Shown piece after piece: positions 1 to 12,100 of a stretch of DNA of 64,000 nt. Every line of letters begins with the position of its first letter. The first letter of the stretch is position 1. The position numbers and the translations under genes are program-made. The stretch spans positions 3,596,001 through 3,660,000 of the forward strand of contig NC_083513.1 in the NCBI RefSeq assembly GCF_032362555.1. The letters run 5' to 3'. Source of the DNA: Amyelois transitella (taxonomy: Eukaryota; Arthropoda; Insecta; Lepidoptera; Pyralidae). The notes under the pieces were generated by a model. That model was not told the origin of the DNA. It ran no database searches and saw only the letters and a program-made list of their open reading frames with translations.

Positions 1-112
1 TCTTCTTGCAACCATGACATGACTGAATGATATGTATTTTGTTCTACATGTAAATTATGTACATTTTTAAGTAATTATTGGCAGCTGAATGTATGCTACA
101 ATAATGGTGGTA

Positions 113-383
113 CATACATACATACATATAATCACGTCTATATCCCTTGCGGGGTAGACAGAGCCAACAGTCCTGAGCGGACTGATAGGCCACGTTCAGC
201 TATTTGGCTTTAAGATAGAATTGAGATTCGAATAGTGACAAGTTGCTAGCCTATCGCCTAAAAAAGAATCTCAAGTGTGTAAGCCTATCCCTTAGTCGCC
301 TTTTACGACATCCATGGGAAAGAGATGGAGTGGTCCTATTCTTTTTTGTATTGGTGCCGGGAACCACACGGCACGGCATAATG
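113..383 (-). mobile_element. SINE-like element, near full length (family A)
   Basis: This roughly 270-bp repeat recurs about 17 times in the window. Read head to tail on the minus strand, it starts with a GTGCCG...CGGCAC hairpin near 383. It then passes an A-rich segment and a conserved CCATGGATGTCGTAAAAGG block, and ends in a CTACCCCGCAAGGGATATAG block followed by TATGTATG repeats at 113-128. The short open frame across it (243-425) recurs in other copies because the repeat is conserved, not because it is a gene. Confidence 0.8.
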
Positions 384-2084
384 GTGGTGATCTGTCTTAT
401 TCTAATTTTTTATTCTATTTACTAAACTAAACATTTAGTTTATGTTTTTCAGTAAGATATGTACCTATAGATTATGGATGGAAATTAAGTGTGTTATAAT
501 AATTCAGTAGAATGAAGTATTTTTCTATATGAAACTTTAGAGTTAAGAAAAATAAAAGCATTTACAAGCGAAAATTGACATTTGATACTAAAAATCGACA
601 GACCACTTAAAGACCGTCGCATTATTTTGATAATTATAGCTTAAATCATATCTAAAACAATAGTAACTATTTTTTCTTATATGCGAATTTACCTCCCTTT
701 CTCTTTATCCTAAATAATTTGATGGTTCTCTTTTCATCTGTACCGGGCGTTAAACGTGCGTGCTCTTACATTGAAATTATAAAGCTATATTAATCCAAAT
801 ACCTCCATACTCCTTATTCTTAAAAGGAATAAGTATCAGTAATCAGTATAAATGATAATTATTAAGAACCTGTATTATATTAAAGAACACAACAAATAAA
901 AACAAATTTACATCAAACACTATATTATTATACTAAATCAAATGTTTGATAGAGACTAACACAAAATACTTAAAATGATTTTATCAACTTTTGATTAATG
1001 TCAGTGACTTATTATTGTCAAAGCAAGTTTGTTTTAATTCACAAGTTTATACGATATTTAAATACTGCTTACCTACTTATGCCATATAGTGTCGCTGTTG
1101 TAGTAAATTTATTTTTATTTGTTGGAGGTATTACTGAATGCCCTCTTTATTTCGTAATTACGTTTGCGTGTTTATTTATAGATATTTAAAAGCGTTTAAA
1201 GTATATATGTAGGTATCTTATCAGAAGTTGCAACTTAAAGATACTTATTGAACGATTTTACTTCAAGGAGAAATGGTGGTGATGTTAAGAGCCCTGCTAC
1301 GATTATTTCAGCAATCTCAATGCTTTATTATAATCGAATCACACGCACATAGGCCTATTTATATTGAATGTTAATGCAGTTATTGTATTCAAACATTACT
1401 CCTTAAATATCTGGCGTGGTCTTAGTCACCTTTGGTGAACATACCTACATATAATTAGAATTTTCAAAATTGAAAGTGTTGCTTTGTCCCTTCCAATGTT
1501 TGATGGTTACGCGACTTTGAGATTTCTTCCAGTTGACAGTTTAATTCACCTTTAAATAAAAACAAGCTGATAGTTCGCCTGGCAGTGCAGAGGCGTGTTG
1601 GTCCCAACATTTGTGGATTTTGTGACCTGTAGACCGGACAGGGCATGTGTGTTAACACAAAAATCATACACGAATGCAACCGCTCCTCGCCATAATGGTT
1701 TGTAAGGAATACAAAAACTGGTTTATCGCAATCATAATAATTTAAATAGATATTATGAGGGGTATCCGGGATAATTATTGTAATTGATCAAGTTCTAACT
1801 TAGGTAATTGGAACCAATTGTATGAAAAGTATCTACCTAAAAAAAGTGTCATTGAAATCTTTCCATAAATCGCCGAAATACGTCAACACATACAATAGTT
1901 TATAGACTGCTAACAAAACTTGGAAGGAAATTTGTATATAACTATTGAATTATTTAAATAACAAGCGATATTAAATTTTAATATTGCACTTCATAAATTA
2001 TTCAATTTATTGCAGTGTTATTATTTAATAAACAAACTTAATGTTTAGCTTCAATTACTTGTGTATGATTGAAATAAAAAAAAC
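384..2084. other. AT-rich intergenic stretch, no gene seen
   Basis: I find no convincing coding region on either strand. Short open frames at 998-1189 and 1464-1679 have no recognisable domain. The segment near 1480-1690 is somewhat richer in GC than its surroundings and may be old repeat or exon debris, but I cannot assign it. Confidence 0.5.
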
Positions 2085-3794
2085 TTTTAATTATAAGTAA
2101 TTTATTTCTTATAACATTTACATATTGAAATGATGCTATTAATCAACATGGAAGATTTATATGAAAAACCATATTTAACGTCTAAAAAGAACAGTGTTTA
2201 ATTAATTTAGGCAATGAAGTCGCATCCTTTTAATGTTTGAAGGTTGGTACAATACAAACAATAAAATTGAGAAATTGGGACCATTAAAACTTGACATCAG
2301 AAATATTTCCTGTTTTAGTTACATACAAGACATTCAGACATATACATACATAGATATGTTATGACTAGAAAACAATGTTTTAGTAAATATGCCAATAAAT
2401 TAATATGGATTTCATCTTTTAAAACAGTCACCTTGCGCTTCAAACATCAATTTCAGATATTACAGAATAATTTGATCATATACATATATAATACATTTAG
2501 TTTGAGTTACATAAGTAAAAACTTAAAACTAGGTACTTGATAACTCACTGAAAATAACTTTAAAATAAATGCAGCAATATAGGAAAACCAAGCATAACTT
2601 GACATCCTACACAATAAGCTCATTAATGTAGCCTATTCATTATATTTTAATTTGGCCATACAATAAAAGTTTAGAAATGTTTGTAAACCTAACATATCTA
2701 AATTGGCACATCTAAATAAAGATGTGTACTAGTTTCTTAAACATTTTATAGAGAAATTTTCAATAGTCTTAAGAAATTATATGGTAAATCATTACAAAAC
2801 TGGAAGTTGCTACAGCACATTATGGTTTATAATACATTGTAAGAAGTAAATTTTACATATTACAAGACAATAAATCCTATTTTATTTCATACTACTTCAG
2901 GAAACTGCAGTCAATAATATTAAAGTAAAACATTTGTTACAAATTGCTTTGATGATAATCAGAAAATGTAATAATGTCAATCAATACTGACAGTCAAATA
3001 TTTTAATAACTGATGAGATCTTAGAATTAAAGTACACAGAGGATTATATCCTCATTGATACAACACAAATTACAAATATCGTAAAATACTGGTTACATAA
3101 TTCCAACATAACTATACTACTTGAATAAGAAAATATTTTCAATCTAACACTTAACTATGATTCTAGATATTGTCAAAATTAAAAAAAAAATGAATTATTT
3201 AGAGAACAAGTTATGACACAAAATATTATGATGATCATTTTTATAACTTACAAATTTTCATGCTCTTAAGACATTTAACAGAAGCAAATAGAAGATTTTT
3301 TAAATCTCAGTCACAATAATAACATTTTGAGATTATTATGTATAACACTGATAACATATTTATTTTATTGTGCATTACACACTATACAGCTTCTCAATAT
3401 AACATCTAACTTACACTTAAAGGATTTATTTTTGTATTTTTATATGTTTTATTACACAAATATAAATGATTAAACTTAGTGAAAGAATAAACATTTAAGC
3501 TTAGAAAGTTATAAAGAACTACCTACAAAGAACAGATGTATTAATTAAATTCAATATAAGTATTAAACAAATCATCTTAACACAAATAATTAAGAATCAG
3601 TATAACAGAAAAAGTAAAATTAAGTAAGCCTTTACAAAAATTCCTTACATCTTATGCCATAAAATTAACTAGATGTTATACATTTATATTTTTATGACAG
3701 GGAAGTATGAGTATACATTTTTCTGAAAACATCATGCACTTGTTCTTCTAGTTTATGTGCCCTCGCTGCCTGGCAGGTAATCATCTTCCTTATA
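2085..3794 (-). other. Probable 3' untranslated region of Sur-8/SHOC2
   Basis: This strongly AT-rich stretch follows the SHOC2 stop codon on the minus strand. It contains several AATAAA signals on that strand, the most distal at 2106-2101. No coding potential is visible. The true cleavage site is unknown, so the left limit is an inference. Confidence 0.4.
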
Positions 3795-5507
3795 TCACAT
3801 AGCCCTGTAAGGGCCTTGAGACTTCAAATATTGAATAACCAACGACGGCCCCGAAGACACCACCTCTGGTGGAATAGCTGTCAGTGGACAGTTCTCAATG
3901 CTCATAATTTGCAAACTGACACAAAGAGCTAATTCAAATGGAAGATTTGTCAGATTTAGGTTATCATTCAAATACAATGATTCCAAATTCTCAAGTGTAC
4001 CTATTTCTTCAGGCAAATATTGAAGATTATTTTCACCTACACTCAGAAATGTGAGATTAGTTAAATGGCCAATGGAGCGAGGCAATGTTGTTAATTGGTT
4101 GGATTGAACAATCAACTTTTGTAAGTCATGGAGAAATCCTATCTCATTTGGTAACACATCCAATTTATTCTCTTCCAAGTCTAAAATTCTTAGCTTCCTC
4201 AGGCTGCCAATACTTGGGGGTACTCTCTTTAGGAGATTGTTTGACAGGATCAATATTTCTAAATTTTGCAGACATTGGATATCATCAGGCAATTTAGTTA
4301 GTTGATTAGTGCCCAAGTTTAATTCTACCATATTTGCCCATGTTCCAATATCAAGTGGCAGGGATGTCAGCGAGTTTTCTTTCATATTCAGCTTTGTTAG
4401 GTTCTTTGCTCTTGAAAATATGCCATAGGGAATTTTGTCTATCTGATTATGCTCAAGATTGATAGAAAATACATTAGTAAACTGAGCAGGTCCTCCTGAT
4501 GGGTAACTCATGAATGAGTTGCGGGACAAAGTGATACTTGAAAGTGCATTCAAACTAGCTAGAAGGCCTTCAGGTAATTGAGAGATAGAGTTTCCTTCCA
4601 CGTTAAACTCGTCCATGTGTTTACAATTGCTCAATGTTGGTGGTATACTGGTCAGTCTATTGTATCTAAGTCCCAGACGAGTCAAAGCTTGTAGGTTTCC
4701 AATAGTCTCAGGAATATCAAGGAGTTCATTATGTTGTAGGTCTAATGTTGACAAATTGATGCAGTTTCCAATTTCCCGAGGCAGATGTTCTAAGTGATTA
4801 TGTGAAACATCAAATGTAACCAAGTTTACTAGATTTCCAATTCCTGAAGACAATTCTTTTATTTTGTTTTCTCGTAGGCTAAGCATTGTCAGATTAGTCA
4901 GACTGGCAATGCCATCACCCACAACTCTGATTCTGTTGAATCTCAAGAACAAAGTAGTCAAAGAAGTGAGCCTGTACACAACTTCTGGTATATCGCTGAG
5001 CTTGTTGTGTCTCAAGTCCAAGACTTTGAGGCATTGTAAGTTTGCAAGTGATTCAGGTAAGCTTGTCAACGAATTCTCATTCAAAGCTAATGTTTGTAAG
5101 TTTGTTAAGCAGCCAAACTCTGCAGGTAGGGCTACCAATTTATTACCATACAAATAAAACTCTGTTAAATGTGTCAAGTCTCGAACATTTGGCGGCAGTG
5201 ATGTTATAGATGACTTACTAAGGTCAAGTCGTTTGACGCCTTCTTCGCGGCATCGCATGAACTCTTTGATTACATCGAGATCCGCTTGAATAGGCTTGCT
5301 TTTCTTCGCGGTAGGTTTGGGCTTATTGGACTCTGGGTGCTTGACGGTCACCACCTTGGGGCGTGCGCCTTCGGTATTTGTAAGTGAAGCAGTAGACAAT
5401 TTCTTTTCCCGCATACTGTGATATTTTTCACGAGGGCTTACAGTTCCGACTGTATCTAATGCTTCAGGGGTTTCTCTCGACGAATTATCGAAATTCATTC
5501 CGTACAC
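3795..5507 (-). CDS. Sur-8: Leucine-rich repeat scaffold Sur-8/SHOC2 (soc-2 homolog)
   Basis: The intact single-exon frame codes for 570 residues; human SHOC2 has 582. SHOC2 forms a holophosphatase with PP1 and MRAS that dephosphorylates RAF and so boosts Ras-MAPK signalling in the cytosol and at the membrane. After a basic, low-complexity N-terminus (residues 1-80) comes a family-like entry region ([20 protein letters not shown]), followed by about 20 leucine-rich repeats of the LxxLxLxxNxLxxLP type to residue about 555. The C-terminus ends QGPYRAM, matching the vertebrate family ending. Two nearby Met codons (MYGMN) are possible starts; I used the first. The gene is divergent from CstF64 on the other strand, with 686 bp between the two starts. 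The absence of introns is notable beside its intron-rich neighbours. Identity is confident from repeat pattern, length and the conserved end. Confidence 0.95.
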   Translation of the reverse strand: MYGMNFDNSSRETPEALDTVGTVSPREKYHSMREKKLSTASLTNTEGARPKVVTVKHPESNKPKPTAKKSKPIQADLDVIKEFMRCREEGVKRLDLSKSSITSLPPNVRDLTHLTEFYLYGNKLVALPAEFGCLTNLQTLALNENSLTSLPESLANLQCLKVLDLRHNKLSDIPEVVYRLTSLTTLFLRFNRIRVVGDGIASLTNLTMLSLRENKIKELSSGIGNLVNLVTFDVSHNHLEHLPREIGNCINLSTLDLQHNELLDIPETIGNLQALTRLGLRYNRLTSIPPTLSNCKHMDEFNVEGNSISQLPEGLLASLNALSSITLSRNSFMSYPSGGPAQFTNVFSINLEHNQIDKIPYGIFSRAKNLTKLNMKENSLTSLPLDIGTWANMVELNLGTNQLTKLPDDIQCLQNLEILILSNNLLKRVPPSIGSLRKLRILDLEENKLDVLPNEIGFLHDLQKLIVQSNQLTTLPRSIGHLTNLTFLSVGENNLQYLPEEIGTLENLESLYLNDNLNLTNLPFELALCVSLQIMSIENCPLTAIPPEVVSSGPSLVIQYLKSQGPYRAM

Positions 5508-6193
5508 ACTTAGTGGAACTTTTATCTCAACGGTAATTATCTAATACGTTTTTGTAGATTATTTACTTAAACACACTTTGCATGGTTTTGTCATCTCATC
5601 TAACAGAAACAAATCGATAACTATTGTAACCACAAGGATCTGACGTCTTTACGATAAGCCATATAAATAATAACCAATGGTGACTCGGGCGGGATATTCA
5701 CTTCACTTATATTTTCAATTAAGTAGGCACCTAGATAATTATTAAGAAACAATGCTTGCCGCGCCTATTAATAAATTGATTTGCTATGTAAGCACCTCGT
5801 ACAATAAGACGAGACGGGCGGGCGACATTTCTTATTTTAATTCACCAATCACCCCTGTTGGTATGGTTTGTTTTTTTTTTTGGTTTGTTTCACTGACGTG
5901 AATACGAGTACAGTGGACCGGGTGAACTAAATGGTCGCTAATAATTTCACGTCAGTGGACACATGTAGGCAGCGTATGTTGGTTGGTTGCTGCCACTGTC
6001 AGATGACAGTTTATGATAAATTAATTCATGTCAGTAGGTTCATCCAAGACCAAGAGTCAGTCAATTCGGTATCTACGTTGTCTGGGTGGGTTAATTTAAA
6101 ATACATTTAATAGTTTTTCGTGCATAATCATCTGGTATTGCTGTGAAGACCACAAGTTCGAGTCAAAGAAAATAAACATTTTAATTCATAAAG
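5508..6193. promoter_or_regulatory. Bidirectional promoter region between Sur-8 and CstF64
   Basis: The two divergent start codons are only 686 bp apart, so both promoters must lie here. Visible elements are a CCAAT box in ACCAATCA near 5842, two CRE-like TGACGTGA cores facing each other as a 12-bp inverted repeat (5891-5902 and 5946-5957), and an imperfect palindrome CTGTCAGATGACAG at 5996-6009. No TATA box is evident in a fitting place. Function is inferred from position only. Confidence 0.65.
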
Positions 6194-9100
6194 ATGGATA
6201 AGAGTAAGGAAAAAGAAGAACAAAGTATTATGGATAAATCCATGAGGTCTGTCTTCGGTAAGTATTTGCATCAACAATAAATATCTTGTTTCTGGAAACG
6301 AATAAAAGATTTTGTTATAAGTTTATTACCTATTTTAAAGTTATATTCATATTTCAGTTGGTAACATACCGTATGAAGCGACCGAAGAAAAACTGAAAGA
6401 CATTTTTAGTGAAGTTGGTGCTGTTCTTTCTTTTAAGCTGGTATTTGACCGTGAAACTGGTAAACCTAAAGGCTATGGGTTTTGTGAGTATAAAGACCAA
6501 GAAACTGCTCTCAGTGCGATGCGGAACCTTAACGGGTACGAAATCGGTGGGCGCTCACTTAGAGTGGACAATGCTTGTACTGAGAAGTCACGAATGGAAA
6601 TGCAAGCCTTAATGCAAGGTCCTCAGGTAAATTCAATACTGTTTTATAGCTAGGGAATTTCAGGAATTGGGAAATGCATTAATTATTATTGAAAAGGCTT
6701 AAGTTGGATGTTACTACATTACTAAACTTATCAATCAAAACAGGCAGTTTAGGAGTATGATTGGTGTTAAATTGAGTGACAGGATAAGAAACAGTGTGAT
6801 AATGGAATATTGTTAGAGTTGCCACAAATAGTGAATTGACCGAATACTGAATATTTGGCAATGCGGTCTGCTGAAGCGCCTCTCAACAAGAGACACTACA
6901 GATAATAGCTACTGCGAGACGAATTTTTACCCATTTTAATCATTCTGGCTTAGCAAAGCAGAAACTTTAATCCATTCAACAAGAACTTAACTTGCCAAAC
7001 CACCCACTAGTACCTACAAGAGGTGAGCACGGGCTGGAATTGAATTCTATACATATTATTTAACTGAGCAATTATTTGAACAAAAGGGAGCTGTTTTCTT
7101 GAGTAAAAAACTGAGATATTCTGGCAAAAGGTTGGTTTGGAGTACCCAAAACTGAAAAGCTTGCAGGAAGAGTTATGTATGTGTATCAAGCAAAAGAAGA
7201 ATGCAGGTATAGTGGCAAGTGGTCTCTGGCTACCCCACTGGGAAAGAGGCGTGATTTTATGTATGTATGTAACAGTCTTTACAACGACTGTGCCAGCTAT
7301 AGCACTCCAATGATAACAAGTTATCAACAACCTATTTAGCTACCTTATTGGTGCTAGCAATAGAAATAGATTTATTTTCATATCAGCATAATTTCAATAT
7401 AATTATATCTCCTACTGCTCCTGTGTAAAAATACTTTGATCTAGGTAATATAAAGACATGACAAATACTAGATCATATTTTGTTAGTTATTAAAATTTCT
7501 GTATAATTTCAGGTTGAAAATCCATATGGTGACCCTGTGGAGCCAGAGAAAGCCCCGGAAGCTATAAGCAAGGCCGTGGCTACCTTGCCTCCAGAACAAA
7601 TGTTTGAATTGATGAAGCAAATGAAACTCTGTATTCAGGTATGAAATACTCAAATGGTGCAAACATCATTAAATATTTTCTCAAAGAACAGGAATACTTT
7701 GGATTGGAAAGTAAAGCTGCACCCTTAGCATGGCATGCGCAATTTTATCATGCGAAATGCTTTGCTTTTATAATAGCACTAGCTGTGCCCGCGACTTTGT
7801 CCGTGTGGAATAGTTGTTTTGGGCATCATTGGACCCTCAAGGATGAATAATTTTTTTTTTTTTTTTTTCACATTTTACAATATTTCTTCACTCCAAATAG
7901 TTGCAGCATGATGTTATATAGCCTAAAGCCTTTCTCGATAAATGGTCTATTCAACACAAAAACAAATTATTCAGTTTGAAACAATAGTTCCTGAGATTAG
8001 CGCATTCAAACAAACTCTTCAGCTTAATATTATATATTAGTATAGATGAAACAGGACAGTAGATTATCCCAATAATTTTTATATTTTATAACTTTTATGT
8101 AGTCACAGTTAAAGGACAGACTTAAACTTAATATGGGTAGAATTAGTCTTAAATCATCACTGCTGAGTTATTTAAAGATTAGGCATATAGAAATATTATA
8201 TCTTTTTTTTTTTCAGAATAATCCAACTGAGGCTAGGAACATGCTTCTTCAAAATCCCCAGTTGGCATATGCTTTACTCCAAGCTCAAGTGATAATGAGG
8301 ATTGTGGACCCTGCCACTGCTGTTGTAAGTATATTAATTATCAATGAAATTAAATGCTGTGCACGTTAACATTCATATAAGTGCTTTTTATATCTTTTGG
8401 TTCTTATAGAACTGAAAGGGCACATTTAGCTGTATGGATCATTAATGGACCTGACTTTAAGTGAATTTACCTTTACACTTTAGCATAGAACCACTGCATA
8501 TCTTTCCCATGGATGTCGTAAAAGGTGACTAAGGAACAGGCTTATGAACTTGAGATTCCTCTTGTAGGCGATGGGCTAGCAACCTGACACTATTTGAATC
8601 TCAATTCCATTATAAAACTGTACAGCTAAACATGTCCTTTTTAGTCTTTTCAAGACTTGGCTCTGTCTATCCCTCAAGGGATATAGATGTGACTATATCT
8701 ATGTAATTATTTTTTCAGAGTATGCTGCATCCTTCCAACCCGGTGCCGCCGCTGTTGCAGCCAGGAGAGAAGCCCCCACCACAGAACTCTTACAACCCCC
8801 CACTACCAGGTTTGAGTTCAGTTTTTTTTTCGGTTTACAGCTCAATGTGGCCGTTGTTGGCTCTGTCTACCCCGTAAGGGATAAAGACGTGGTTATATGT
8901 ATGTATTTTTTTATGGTCCACTCATTTAGAATTACTCTATATACTTACTAATATCATTAGAGTGAAATTGATTAGCCCCCTTATTCATGAACGTTTACAA
9001 GGCATATGTCTTTATTATCTTGCTCTTTTTTCGTTCCTTATAACCAAATCTTAGTAATGGAAAGAGAGAGTAGATGAAGATATGCCTTGTCAAGCTTCAT

Positions 9101-12100
9101 GACTACACACTCCGAGAAAACAATTAAAAAAATATATTTTTTATTAATACTCAATAATTTATAGCATAAGTCTTCATTTAAAAATGGGTTTAAAAAAATT
9201 ATTATAATTATTTTTCAGCTCAACAACCGCCGCCGCTGCTTAGTAATCCGGTGCCCCCTCCGTCAAACCAATACAATCGTAAGTATTTCATTCGATACCT
9301 TATTTCCTAGTAAGACTTGACCTCTCATGACGTCCTAAATGTTATCATGTCCGATTGTTGCATGAAAGGCTAAGTTTGATTTCAAATGTCGGCATATATA
9401 TACCTACCATATATTTATTTGCTATATTGCTTAACGACAGAACTGAGATTCAAATAGTGACAGTTTAAATTTAACATTACTCTCCTCAAGGACTGAGTAA
9501 CAGAACTTGCAAACGATATTTTTGGGTTTTTCTCAAATTCAAATTCAAAATTTTTATTCATTATTATAGGATACTTCATATCGCTTAATAATTGTCAAAA
9601 CGTATGGTTTAACAACATTGGTTGACGTCAAATAAATTACTTAAAACTAAGTTTACTGCCGCTTCCAAGGCGTCAGTGCAGAAGAAGCGGTAACAAACTG
9701 CACTGCAGCATTTTCTTCTTTTTTGTTTTATGAATATCGGGGTCGTGGTCCTCGCGCGGACTAACATGTTGATATTGCAAATTTATTATTTCTCCATCTA
9801 TTTTTGCACTTTGTAACTCAATCTGTATGCAATAATGTTCGCCTTAACCTGTCTGAATGTGTATCTGTGTGTGTGTACAGCGGGCCGCGCGTCGCTGGAC
9901 ACGGACCTGCGCGGCAGCCGCGCGCCGCCGCCGCTGCTGGACCAGGACATGCGCAGCCTGCCGCCCGTGGCGCCGCACCCCGTGCCGCCGCCGCACGCCA
10001 ACGACGCGTGAGTGATGCTCTTCTAATGTTCTGTTTTTTGATCCCGTGTCGTGTTGTCTCTCTCTCTCTCTCTGTCACCCTTTCCATCTTTCTATTTTTC
10101 TCTTCCTTCTCTTTCCATCTCTCTCTTCCTTCTTCTCCATCTCTCTCCTTTTTCTTTCCTCTTTATTTAAACGTATTTAACAAATTTATAACCCGTTTCA
10201 ATGAAGAAATGAATCTAAAATGACAGCCAAAATCATGACCTACCATTTGCACACTATTGCCGTTTTACATACATACACCGTTACTGCATAAAAAAAATCG
10301 GTTATCAGTTGTTTAGTAAAATGTTTGTTTAGCGTGCTGATTATATCCTCACGGTACATACATAAATATAGTCACGTTTTATAAGTGTATGCCGTGACTG
10401 TCTATCCTTACAGGGTAGACACTCACGGTACAGATTTTCATATACTTACTCTACTACCGTTTCCTCATCGCCTAATATTGTTTTTATGTAAAAGAGAGAA
10501 TTTTAAATATATGATATTCAATGTGCAGAAATTTTTTTTTCTGTTTTGGTAAAATATAGTATTTGTTTACTTAAATCTATCAATGCAAGTACATGACGCC
10601 ATTTAAGATTCGTTCTTCATTTAAACGGATTATAGTCTTTTATTGTTCAAATTGATATGTCAATATTGATACACTAGCGACAGCGTAAGAAAACTGCTAC
10701 TTTTAACTTGTCTTACTGAACTGTCTCCTACAAAAAGATAATTCTTTGTGCTGTTTTTTTTAAGACAACATTAACTCCTAGTGTAAAACAATTTGGCAAA
10801 ATTTCAACATTTCCCTGTCTGTGTGAAATATACAGTCGCCTACAAAGAAACTTGACCTCCTGCAGTCATGATTCTCGGTAGAAGACTGTACAATGAGCAT
10901 ATTAAAAATTATTTCCGTCAATCAATATTGCTTGCCAAAAATTATAGTTGAATTCAATTAATTAAAATTTTCTTTCAAAGTTCTGTCCCATCTACGGATG
11001 CCCTTGACATGTAAGTTTAAGTTTGAGAATTTCGTCATTTAAAGACTTGTAACTAGAAGAACGCTAAAGGCACGTTATTTTTATAATTTTTGATGAATGC
11101 AAACGAATTTTGTGTATTTGATGATTAGTGGCACAACAATTTTATTCCTGAACATTTTTTTTTTAAATTTTAATGTAGTTCTTTTCAGCTTTTTATATTT
11201 TTCTTGTTGCAATTTAATATAGAATCCAGTATGTTTGAAATAAACACAAAGAATGTTGCGGTAGCTATTGGAAATCTATTCAAGTGTTGTATAGGTGGCA
11301 CCACATACTCGCTACAATATTAATAATTTTTTTGGTATCGCAGTGGATTCCCGCGGGACCCGCGGCTGTCGGGCGCCATGCCGCCGCCCTTCACGGCGGA
11401 CCCGCGCGTGCGCAGCGACCCGCGCACGCAGCCCAAGATGCCGCCGCGTGAGTATTGTTATTTTGTATTTATTGCACCAAATACAAAGCACATATTGCAA
11501 GCATACATGTATTACATTAAACCACGGGCTTATGCCGAAAGCTTTAGGTGGGTGCAAAATAAAAAAAATAACATTCCCATTATCAGTGTCCATCCATCCC
11601 ATACAATTTTGAATAATTATCATCTAACTAAATTGTCACTAAAAAAATTCCTAAAAACTCCGCTCATCAGCGGAATTTTTAACCGACTTCAAAAAGGGGA
11701 ACGTTCTCAATTCGACCACGTTTTCTTTTGACGCCTGCGGCGTCGTATTCTGTTTCCACTTTTAATAAATATCACCATTATCTTAAAAGCTGAAGTGTCA
11801 TCTATTTATTGACATTATCAAATATTTGTTTGTTTCAGAACAAATGCCACCGGGTATGCCCAGCATGGCGCAGGCGAGAATGATACAAGGCATCCCGTCC
11901 GGTGCATCTGATCAGGAGAAGGTACAGTTAACTGGAAAAAATATAAATAATATAGGAAATAATTATTTCTTCTCATGTATATACTGTACTAACCATACTT
12001 TATAATGATTGTAATTGTAAAAGTCTCTGTCTTTTACGCCGTCAAGGCTAAACAGCTGGACAGATCTTGACGAAATTTTGTGTGCATAACATTCTGTCAA

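Noticed and set aside
243-425. A recurrent small protein ([16 protein letters not shown]...) found at 243, 17159 and 58150
   Set aside because: All copies lie in family A SINEs. The frame is kept because the copies are young, and starts and ends vary with the flanks.
9804-10223. A 139-residue plus-strand ORF and antisense ORFs around 9800-10220
   Set aside because: They arise from the GC-rich CstF64 exon 7 read in other frames and from the pyrimidine tract; they cross the real splice sites.
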